DNA of 64,000 bases, from the NCBI GenBank assembly GCA_014695195.1, contig JACJNW010000028.1, positions 620,001-684,000 of the forward strand, written 5' to 3'. A program made the translations under genes and the position numbers. The stretch comes from Cyanobacteria bacterium FACHB-DQ100. Its GTDB lineage: Bacteria > Cyanobacteriota > Cyanobacteriia > Leptolyngbyales > Leptolyngbyaceae. Numbering within the stretch: the stretch's first letter is position 1; the number at the start of each line of letters is the position of its first letter. Below are positions 21,501 through 28,000 of the stretch, in pieces. A model generated the notes under the pieces. The model worked only from the letters and a program-made list of their open reading frames with translations. It searched no databases and was not told where the DNA came from.

Positions 21501-21701
21501 AACATTCAGTTCTTGCTCAATCAACCTCAGCAGCGATCGGAGTTCTTGCCGTTCAAGATCGAGTTCTTGCGGGTCTTGCCGTTCAAGATCGAGTTCTTGC
21601 GGGTCTTGCTGTTTGAGGTCTCGGAGCTTTTGTCGATCGAGATCTCGTTCGCGGTAAATCGCGGGTAATAGTTTATAGAGACGATCTGAAGGGAGAGTCA
21701 T
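15552..21701 (-). CDS. Giant gpI-like CIS baseplate protein with repeat domains and BNR-like repeats
   Basis: About 2049 aa. The start is set at ATG 21701, whose ATGA overlaps the upstream stop; an in-frame start at 21788 lies inside the upstream gene. Residues 1-190 resemble phage tail protein I: a RLYKLLPAIYRERD opening, then WFIETCADWVVPYIGDLLGV and RRRKGTASVLEQLARDVTRW. Next come four tandem copies of a domain beginning F.PGI..GL, around residues 480-850. A right-handed beta-type segment (LLLDGFLIEGKLTI) follows, then five copies of a GD.I....Q.R.I module around residues 1310-1640. Several BNR-like units (FVGTEAGQVF, SSDQGKNW, STDHGNSW) make up the C-terminal part. It probably links baseplate wedges and displays external domains. 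Confidence 0.8.
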   Translation of the reverse strand: MTLPSDRLYKLLPAIYRERDLDRQKLRDLKQQDPQELDLERQDPQELDLERQELRSLLRLIEQELNVLEGDIAELYENWFIETCADWVVPYIGDLLGVSGVSTRNAITSLRSRTYGQQEQRAYVANTLAYRRRKGTASVLEQLARDVTRWQARAVEFFEQLAISQNVNHIRSGNATVDLRSSSALQRLGTPFEQQVAYTAEVRQQGRYNIANLGLFLWRLQSYPITKGNAGVLQKVHPSLRDRCYTFNPLGDAKVNLFNQPQTQTEITQLAEEVNVPGKLRPDPDYAGYRAEPPVFQIFINRQPQPIPAQEVLITHLEIDENTQLETLQQTPSLLTQPPAATKVVAVNPKLGQIAFLNDKLPSQVEVNYAYGFSGDMGGGSYGRGASLTPLWSSEQLSSELWINSSSREDADSKYLYPLYWEVEQARSGNQNPLAEAVQTWNGTVKAWQNLHDLTHIPLAQITISPGRVSQSQANIRPRFHPGIVKGLSAIATIGTDEVIVNTGLAVDAQGRAIEYDQIDVLHLSQLSAQLRAERTLWIVLSYWATSIEPRYQLNLISQAQVEQYSEGTYLRLVGLSVDAQGKIETSFTPQSGSFQPGIVQGLTVLTPPETLEAIVTPGTAVDQLGRTMLLDRNIPIDLRDYQNQTIVLAIVYSEMPADANWQIHILPKTELEHYPQAIYIRLAEISVPIVKTDILDRPSNLPPFTPGVIQQQDLQVQAEKGAWSLTIAAGRAIGATGEEIQLDRPYRIGNLARYRNQTVTVAIAARSQPWEPKWEIKFLSAEAAADPVNQHYLKLARLSIGLTGRLTASPIDARVQFNPGIIQGLSVTSLSNGKVSVSAGKAADCLGRLITLEEPCEVDLGKYPHRSLVLFVAHERNQGWKPLDVKPAEMSKSWQHLGTVPVEPQFQDKRSKKMGVILVKDNQTYTGDLTLVIPSTEKLQTQLVIVAANGCRPHLCGDLSVQASVPVGAQKSLFQPGELLLDGFLIEGKLTIQPGYLKQLRLAHCTLVPHSEWGLEVKTASTQPTIQEESNRDRDEEQPSDSWGLLAIMLYSLTMLKQLIQLSFDRRDLSPQHRLQQLTQFLKIGLSQVYCALQENLAQCQRSEQDGSIDSCLSSWFCPDTVSTNLGMQDELSIAIDHSICGRILLADSVPELSIQDSIIDVGIDENGLRSIGKTAIVAPGATVKIQTTTVFGATRVRSLSTSDSIFAELVSVLDQQSGCMRFCYVPLGSKTPSRYRCQPDLALQELTELPAAITAIAINPINEQMILGTAGRGIFQWDTSKKQWEQDSSTSPALLDCSALHTYETDSLRGTGKIQSRGITVHGTHTDFTAQLRIGTPIVAKDQIRTVKDFALKIQEKFAPELQNQPFFFVPLQETGQISSDRTKFQVSNRILIDNLNLRIGDVVLGADQRIRTITAIHENELTVNEPFGETVPASTILFFPHRLTGRILSDRTTFQTAPGTLLDNFNVEEGSILFSSDQRIRTIVSINGNDLTVDEPFGSEIPEETALFTAQPGTGTISSIGDTIIGSDQTNFSREVSDRGIFIAQKQVRIVAGYSNTVVSIDEPFQPDLETETVFWIPSQGNGNVDCNGLTITDSTVDRDTTKFTTQLKKQSLIIIGNEMRSIEDIASDHTLTIDKPFSRNLSNTPFFFVPTNLSLLAGAGSGEVYRLMDSKIDSKTSWTVLQSDSPIRTRVTALVADAPPFKEAMLLAGTAGDGVFQFSESTGWKPMKGLPNQDITVLAIDSERRILVGTRSGLFRSTDLPEQWRSLNRGLENQLVTALAIDHNGQLFVGTEAGQVFRAAYPGDRWSAVSQNLSGSTITSLAIQSVTGKITVAGLSIQGTDLQHLAEGSTITIRGQTRIVGKVNPQTWESTLDREFCPEVSGEVPFTSSYLFVGTMSSGIWRSSDQGKNWTVVTSPFRLSDRSITTIIVDAKTGMICAGTSIGSVLYSTDHGNSWAPHNQGLPSIDNTIPILSRIQPIWTSPDHGQPGYGQLSQTCAQAIRRGAEDGSEMGAFHFLKQPQREENLRASLKEYLRFGLKTSIFYMT
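21550..21609. repeat. Perfect 30-bp tandem duplication in the gpI-like gene
   Basis: Two identical 30-bp units (21550-21579 and 21580-21609) lie head to tail. They encode two copies of the decapeptide DPQELDLERQ near residues 32-51. The duplication is in frame and charged, so it only lengthens a helix between the N-terminal LPAIYRERD motif and the gpI-like core. The perfect identity suggests a recent slippage event. Confidence 0.9.
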
Positions 21702-24700
21702 AGCGTTGCAACTGGGGTGAGCGTAATATTCGGGAGACGAAGCAGTAACAATTGAGCGGGCTGAATTTGGTTTTTCTGGGCATCCCAAGCTGCCGGGTTA
21801 GCAGATAACCTCGACTGAAGCGTTCGGCTAGCATCGCGCCGATGTAGGGCATCTAAATCGACCGCCAGAACCCCCGGAACAGACTGAATGGCAGCAATGA
21901 CTTCAGATTGGGTCACGGGTTGAGCAAAGGCTCGTCGCTCGAACGCAAACTGAGCTAAAAGCTGCTGGCGGATAGCAGCCTCGACCTTATCTGCTTGATA
22001 ACCCGCTTGCACAAGAAACCTTGCGTCCAATTTGAAAAAGAGCGGTTGAAACGAATTGACTTGAACTCGTTGAATGGGATCACGAACGGCATCGATCGCG
22101 CTCACTAAGCTGCGATACAGGTCTGAATCGGTGGCGACCGTTTCTCCTGCCACTGCCGCAACGGTCAGATGTACAATTTCTGCTTCGCCGTTCCACAATG
22201 ACACTGCCTGAGCTTTTCCAATTCCAGCAAAGGTTTGGGCAAAGTCTTCAAAATCCTGTAGCGACACAATGCGATCGAGGGTGCGGGTTATGGCAGGAAC
22301 GCTTGTGCGGGCTGAGTCTAACGATTCTCTAGGTGCAGCTCCGGTGGCGGGAAGAGGATTGGTCACGCCCAGAATACTCGATGGCCCCGTTTTCTTTTGA
22401 CTGATGCGACCGGCTCCTGTTTGTCCACTCAGACCAATTCCACTGCGATACATGACCGAGATATTTTCCCGTCCGCTGGGCAACCGTGCGCCCCGTTGAC
22501 CATCGCCAAACGTGAGCAGAGTTGTTCCATCTTCCTGAATTTGCACGATGTAGCGTTGATCTTGCCTGCTGAGCGGATAGAGAGAAGCAGCTTCCGTCCA
22601 TTCAACGTCATTGACAAAGACTTTGAGCGTACTCTGACCACCGCTGGGGGTTGGGGCGGCAGTATAGGTTAGCGGTGGCTTATTTAAGGCAAAGCGTTGG
22701 TTGGGAATGGCACCATTTCCACTGCCCAAGATTTCGCGAACGGTTTCACCATGCGTTGCTTCAACTACATTTGCATGAACGCTTACTGTTGCTGGATCAT
22801 AGCTATATTGCAAGGGCTGTGCGAGCGTCAGAATAGGGCGGTCTTCGTCGTCAGGAGGAACTTGCAAAACACAGGTTTCACTCACGATCGGATCGTCTTC
22901 TATCGCGGGTTCTAACTGGATATCTCTAGCATCTATGATCGTGAGCTTGCCTTGAAACCCGTTGCGATCGGAAACAATCCATTGCTTTGCGGTTTGGAAG
23001 TTAGAATCGGTTTCTGATAGGACAGTTGGGGCTTTCACGACTTGGAGCAAGTCATCGACTTGTAGTTCTACAGAGGTGAGAGAATCCGGTGATGATAAGA
23101 TGCCAATTCCACCAACATAGAGATTGCGCTGTTCAATCAAAATGGCGCGAACATCAATATTGGTCAGCTCGGTTTGAAAATCTGCATTGGGTAGCTTGGT
23201 TCCTAGTGGTTTCCAGGAGGCGCCTCGATCAGTTGATCGAAACACACCACTCATTGCAGTGCCAACAAACAAATGCTGAGTTTCTGGATCACAGCGAAGA
23301 CAGCGAATTTCTAAATCATTGGGATTCAATCCGGTATTAATGGCTTCCCAGCGTTGCCCTTGATTGGTTGATCGAAAGATTCCACTCCCCGCAGTTCCAG
23401 CAAACAGGACAAAGGATGATCCGGACGGAACTAATACCAAAGCAGTGATGTATAGATTTGATAGACCAGTGTGAAGCGTGAACTGTGTTCCTAGCTTGAG
23501 CGCAGGTTTGAAAGGAGAATCGACCACCAGGATTGCAGGATTGTTCGGATCGATGCTAATGACTGTTCGGGTTTGTCCTTCTGCTTCAAGCGTATCGCCT
23601 GGTCTGAGTTCTGCTAAAAAGTTGGTACTTTTTTCTCCGATGACGATCGCGCCTGTGCTAGAAATTGTAACTGCTCCGGTTCGAGTATCTGTTAATTCTT
23701 TCCAACTGCTGCCTTGATCATTAGAAAGAAAAATACCATTGCCATAACTGCCTGCGGCGATCGTTCCATTACGGCTGGCTAAGGTTCGGACGTTCTGCTT
23801 CGTTAAACCAACAGGTATCCAGGTTTGACCGATATCGATCGATTTATAGATTCCATTGCTTGTTGTTCCTGCAAATAGAGTTTTTTGATCCTGATGCTCA
23901 TACTTCATTAAGGTTTGCACATTGGGACGGACAACACCAAGGTTAATAGGTTCCCAGCTTTTGCCGCGATCGCTAGAATAAAACAATCCTTCCTTTGTTC
24001 CGGCAAAAACCTTAGAGTCAGAGCCTGAGATCGATTCAACGTGCAAGGTTTGAACTTCTAGATTTCGTAGCCCTTGATTCACAGGTTCCCAACTTTCTGC
24101 TTCAGTTTTGGAGCGAAAAACACCCGATCGAGTTCCAGCAAATAGATACAGTTGATTGTCTATGCGACCAGAAGCCAGTGCTTGGACAGTATGGTAAGCA
24201 AGACCTTGATTCGCATGTTCCCAGTGAACATCCGTCCAATTTTTACCATCATCGGACGAGCGGAAAATCCCTGCATTGGTACTTGCTAACAGGAATCTTT
24301 TCTCGGTATCGATCGCAAGACTATAAATTTCTGGACTTACCAATCCAAAATTAAGCGGTTCCCAAGAATTACCATGATCGTTAGAACGAAACACACCTTT
24401 GTGTGTGGTTCCTGCAAACAAATAATTCTTGCGAGAATTCACAGCTAAGCTACTAACCTGATTCAGATCTTGATTATTAATTAAGTCCCAAGAACCACCA
24501 TCATTGTTCGATCGAAACACTTCTGAACTAGCAGTTACAGCAACAAGATAGGTAGTGTCAGATTTTGTATAAACTACTAATGCCGTGACGGACTTTAGTT
24601 CTAGCTTCGATTCGCTAATAAACTGTGGCTGAGTTGAGGTCGTTTGCTTAAATACACCTTGATCCGTTCCGATGTAAAGTTGCCCATCTACCGAGTTAAC

Positions 24701-27700
24701 AGCTAAAGAGCGAACGGAATTGATACTAGCAATTCTCTGCCATGCTTGTTTTTTATCAGCATTCACACTTAAGCGAAAAACTCCGTCCTCTGTTCCCGCA
24801 AACAATGTGTTGAGATCATACGATCGAGACCTCCATGAATTTTGGGACAACGGACGATCGATAGTGAGATAGATTTGCTGAGGGATTTCATCCTTAATAT
24901 TGGTAATGATTCTAGATTGTTTCTCAATAACGATCGTATCTCCAACTTGCGGTTTGTTGGAATCAGAAATACTACCACTAATTCGTATATTCAATCCGTC
25001 ATTTGCAGCGACTTCCCCGCCTCCTTTTCGTGTATAGGCTGCAAGGCACTGAATCTCTTTATTTTCTGGATTTTTAATCAATTCTTTCCAAGATTTTCCC
25101 TGATTCTCAAAGTATAAAATTTGATCTTTAGTGCTAGCAAAGATAGCACTATCAGGCTGATAAATGACAAGAGATTGAATAGCTTTATCGACAGGATTTG
25201 CTGTGGAAAAATCCCAATTGCGCGATCGAAAGATTCCTCCCGTATTTGCCCTTGCGCGAATATGCTTACCGCTCACAACGAGCATTTTTCCTGGTGCCAA
25301 ACCATGAGTGTACTGGTTCAAGAAAATTTTATTATCCCAAATTGGATCTTGAAAAATTTTCTCCTTCTGTACAGAAACCGTTAGGCTTTCTTCTGCGATC
25401 GTTAACAATTCGCTTTGAACTAATGCAACGCTTGTCCGCAAGCCAAAATCTCTAAAGTTACTAATATCTTGTTCTGGCAAAATACGAGTAACTTTTGTGT
25501 CTAATGTAAAGTCTTGACGCTGAACGGTTGAAACGTCTGCAACTTGTACTACAGCGTGAGTGGGTGTTTTGTCGGCATCAGCTTGATTGCCGTCTTTCTG
25601 ATTAATTAGAACCATCCAGCTATCTTTCAAGACTTTAGGATAAAGACTATCTAAATCAACCTGGTTCTGCCGGACGTGAAAATTTTTCCATTCTGCTGGT
25701 TCTGAAGGATCTTGTCTTTCTTCAACAAAGCCGGAAAAACGTGCGCTAGTAAATACTTTCTGGGTATCTGGACTGATGACGATCGAAGTCAAATCTGTAG
25801 TAGTTAACCCTTCATTAATTTTTTTCCACTGCCAGTTTTGATCAGCAGGTGGAAGCAGGGTCGCTTGAAACATGCCCTGCTCGGTCACTGCAAAAACTTT
25901 TTGAACGGTATCATCCGCATAGATCGAAAAAACAGTTGTCCCTTCTACATTTTTTAGTTGCTTTTCTAAGGTTGGTGGCGATGAATTGATGGAGTAATAC
26001 CAGACCCCTTCATTTGTTCCTGCTAATAAATAGGCATCTGTTCCAACTTGATAAGTTGTTAACGAGTAAGTAATTTTGTTTGAAAGAGGTTCTTCCCAAC
26101 TTTCGCCATGATCAATGGAAACATGGATTCCTTGATCCGTTGCTGCAAAAATTTTACTTAATGTAGACTCAAATGATTTTTTCTCTAAATCTTTCGGAAA
26201 ATTCCGATCAAGTGTAAGTACATAGCTTTCTATTTTGGAAATTTTTTGCGTTTGTGTCCCAACAGTGAGCGTATCTCCAGTCTTCAGAGTTCCCTTCGGC
26301 AACTCAACCGTTATCGCTGTACCGCTAATTTCGCTAAGTGTCCCAGCTGCATCTGTAGAAGATGTAAACGATGCTCCACTGATCACGCTAGCGTCAAAAC
26401 TTTGCTCAAGATTGATTTTAATCGTGTTAATTTCAGTGATTTTCCAAGTTTGCCCATCAACAGCGATCGAGCGACCTGTTACAGGAGTATTAGTCGCATC
26501 TTTAACTGTAATTGTTTTGTCACCGGAAGCTGTCTCAACTTTGCCAGTTGTAATTCCTGAAGTTTCTGAAATACTCAGCAAATCATACACAACTCGATTG
26601 GGCAAGCCCTGTAGATGCTGATAAGTTTTTGGATCTTGGATATCTGTTGAAATCTTTTCTGAAGACCAATCTTGCCCTTGGTTGGTCGTGCGATAGATGC
26701 TATCGTCTGTTCCCGCAAAGATATAGTAAGTTTCCCCTGCTGCATAGGCGAGCAATGAGCGCACAACCACATTCGGTAAACCCGTATTCACTGCTTTGAT
26801 TTGATCTCCCGCGCCTTTTTCAACACGGACATTGCCAATATGAATCGGACTCCAGGTGTCGCCATTGTCCTTCGATCGATAGACTCCGCCTCCAGGAGTT
26901 CCAGCAAACAGATCTCGCTCATCGTGCACAAACAAGGCTTGCACATTCAGATTGGCCAATCCCGTATTCACTGCCGTCCATTGCATGGAATCCGCTTCAG
27001 ACGCTGGAATACTACTGCGGAAGATTCCTCCTCCGGCTGTTCCGGCAAAAAGCAATTTGGTTTGATTCGTAGATTTAGATGCAAGACAAAAAATATCTTG
27101 GTTAGGCAATCCCTTGCTGTTCGCCTCCCACACAGGTGACTCAGCAGTCATAGAAGCTGCAAAGACCCCTCCTTTGAGTTTGGCATTGCCCACAGTGCGC
27201 TTGATGTCATCGGAAACATTTTGCCAGCGAGGAGCACTGTTGCCGAACAGTCCAGCCCGTTGTCGAAACGCAAAAAACTTGGGGTTGCGGAGGATTGTTT
27301 TATCGTCTAGCTCTAGTGGCGGTTCCCAGGTAACGAAAGTGTTGTCAGCCTCCAGATTCTCCTGAACTGTAGTAAGAGTGAGCAAAAACCGCTTGGGCTG
27401 CTGGTCTTCTATTCCCGTGAGTAAAATCCAATCTCCTGCTGCCAGCGATGTATTAATGCCTGCAAGATAGAGCTGGCTCGTATTGCGCGTAATAACCTGC
27501 GGTTTTGTAAGACGTGGCTTCAGCGCATTCCAGTGGGGATGCGCCAGCAAATTTTCACTCGTTTCAAACGTTTGAGGCGCACCTCCCTCATCGGGAACAC
27601 TCATCAATTGTGTTCCCTGGGGAATCAGAACCGTGTCCGGTGCTTCAGGATTGTCTTCGATCGTAAACGCAATCTGGGTACTCGCAGCCACCCCTGGCTT

Positions 27701-28000
27701 GAGTTCGTATCCCACCAATCGCGCCAATTCGATCATGGATTGTCGTTCCGTGGCGGTTCCCAAAAAACCTTCATTGGCAAGGCGTTCTTGATAAAACGTC
27801 AGCACATCTGAAACAACTGCCCAAGCATCCAGCAACGCGATCGCACTGTCCTCTGGATCACGGGTTTTCAGTCGGGGGAGCAATTCCGGTAAGTGAGCCA
27901 GCAAGCGTTCCCGAAAGGTAAGATAGGTACCAATTCGGTAATTTAATGCGGATAAACCAGGGCGATTATTGATTTTGGGGGGATCAGGAATGCCGTTCAT
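21698..28000 (-). CDS. Giant CIS baseplate protein (gpJ-like) carrying an inserted BNR/Asp-box repeat array
   Basis: A 2100-aa protein. The N-terminal 200 residues match putative baseplate assembly proteins (LDAWAVVSDVLTFYQERLANEGFLGTA, split around VVSDV). The C-terminal 400 residues are gpJ-like (LLTFGDGQRGARLPSG, then RIVSLQDFEDFAQTF and VTQSEVIAAIQSVPGV). Between them, from about residue 290 to 1630, lie at least a dozen units with the Asp-box core [ST]..[DNQ].G..W, such as SKDNGDTW, SIDHGESW, SNDHGNSW, SSDRGKSW and STDRGASW, each followed by LFAGT...G.FRS strands. These suggest one or more beta-propellers inserted in the baseplate. A few GD.I....Q modules are interspersed. ATGA overlaps link it to both neighbours. 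Confidence 0.87.
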   Translation of the reverse strand: MNGIPDPPKINNRPGLSALNYRIGTYLTFRERLLAHLPELLPRLKTRDPEDSAIALLDAWAVVSDVLTFYQERLANEGFLGTATERQSMIELARLVGYELKPGVAASTQIAFTIEDNPEAPDTVLIPQGTQLMSVPDEGGAPQTFETSENLLAHPHWNALKPRLTKPQVITRNTSQLYLAGINTSLAAGDWILLTGIEDQQPKRFLLTLTTVQENLEADNTFVTWEPPLELDDKTILRNPKFFAFRQRAGLFGNSAPRWQNVSDDIKRTVGNAKLKGGVFAASMTAESPVWEANSKGLPNQDIFCLASKSTNQTKLLFAGTAGGGIFRSSIPASEADSMQWTAVNTGLANLNVQALFVHDERDLFAGTPGGGVYRSKDNGDTWSPIHIGNVRVEKGAGDQIKAVNTGLPNVVVRSLLAYAAGETYYIFAGTDDSIYRTTNQGQDWSSEKISTDIQDPKTYQHLQGLPNRVVYDLLSISETSGITTGKVETASGDKTITVKDATNTPVTGRSIAVDGQTWKITEINTIKINLEQSFDASVISGASFTSSTDAAGTLSEISGTAITVELPKGTLKTGDTLTVGTQTQKISKIESYVLTLDRNFPKDLEKKSFESTLSKIFAATDQGIHVSIDHGESWEEPLSNKITYSLTTYQVGTDAYLLAGTNEGVWYYSINSSPPTLEKQLKNVEGTTVFSIYADDTVQKVFAVTEQGMFQATLLPPADQNWQWKKINEGLTTTDLTSIVISPDTQKVFTSARFSGFVEERQDPSEPAEWKNFHVRQNQVDLDSLYPKVLKDSWMVLINQKDGNQADADKTPTHAVVQVADVSTVQRQDFTLDTKVTRILPEQDISNFRDFGLRTSVALVQSELLTIAEESLTVSVQKEKIFQDPIWDNKIFLNQYTHGLAPGKMLVVSGKHIRARANTGGIFRSRNWDFSTANPVDKAIQSLVIYQPDSAIFASTKDQILYFENQGKSWKELIKNPENKEIQCLAAYTRKGGGEVAANDGLNIRISGSISDSNKPQVGDTIVIEKQSRIITNIKDEIPQQIYLTIDRPLSQNSWRSRSYDLNTLFAGTEDGVFRLSVNADKKQAWQRIASINSVRSLAVNSVDGQLYIGTDQGVFKQTTSTQPQFISESKLELKSVTALVVYTKSDTTYLVAVTASSEVFRSNNDGGSWDLINNQDLNQVSSLAVNSRKNYLFAGTTHKGVFRSNDHGNSWEPLNFGLVSPEIYSLAIDTEKRFLLASTNAGIFRSSDDGKNWTDVHWEHANQGLAYHTVQALASGRIDNQLYLFAGTRSGVFRSKTEAESWEPVNQGLRNLEVQTLHVESISGSDSKVFAGTKEGLFYSSDRGKSWEPINLGVVRPNVQTLMKYEHQDQKTLFAGTTSNGIYKSIDIGQTWIPVGLTKQNVRTLASRNGTIAAGSYGNGIFLSNDQGSSWKELTDTRTGAVTISSTGAIVIGEKSTNFLAELRPGDTLEAEGQTRTVISIDPNNPAILVVDSPFKPALKLGTQFTLHTGLSNLYITALVLVPSGSSFVLFAGTAGSGIFRSTNQGQRWEAINTGLNPNDLEIRCLRCDPETQHLFVGTAMSGVFRSTDRGASWKPLGTKLPNADFQTELTNIDVRAILIEQRNLYVGGIGILSSPDSLTSVELQVDDLLQVVKAPTVLSETDSNFQTAKQWIVSDRNGFQGKLTIIDARDIQLEPAIEDDPIVSETCVLQVPPDDEDRPILTLAQPLQYSYDPATVSVHANVVEATHGETVREILGSGNGAIPNQRFALNKPPLTYTAAPTPSGGQSTLKVFVNDVEWTEAASLYPLSRQDQRYIVQIQEDGTTLLTFGDGQRGARLPSGRENISVMYRSGIGLSGQTGAGRISQKKTGPSSILGVTNPLPATGAAPRESLDSARTSVPAITRTLDRIVSLQDFEDFAQTFAGIGKAQAVSLWNGEAEIVHLTVAAVAGETVATDSDLYRSLVSAIDAVRDPIQRVQVNSFQPLFFKLDARFLVQAGYQADKVEAAIRQQLLAQFAFERRAFAQPVTQSEVIAAIQSVPGVLAVDLDALHRRDASRTLQSRLSANPAAWDAQKNQIQPAQLLLLRLPNITLTPVATL

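Noticed and set aside
24842-25455. Plus-strand frames of 85-91 aa opposite the BNR region
   Set aside because: They lie inside the continuous 2100-aa gene and have no ribosome sites or conserved features.
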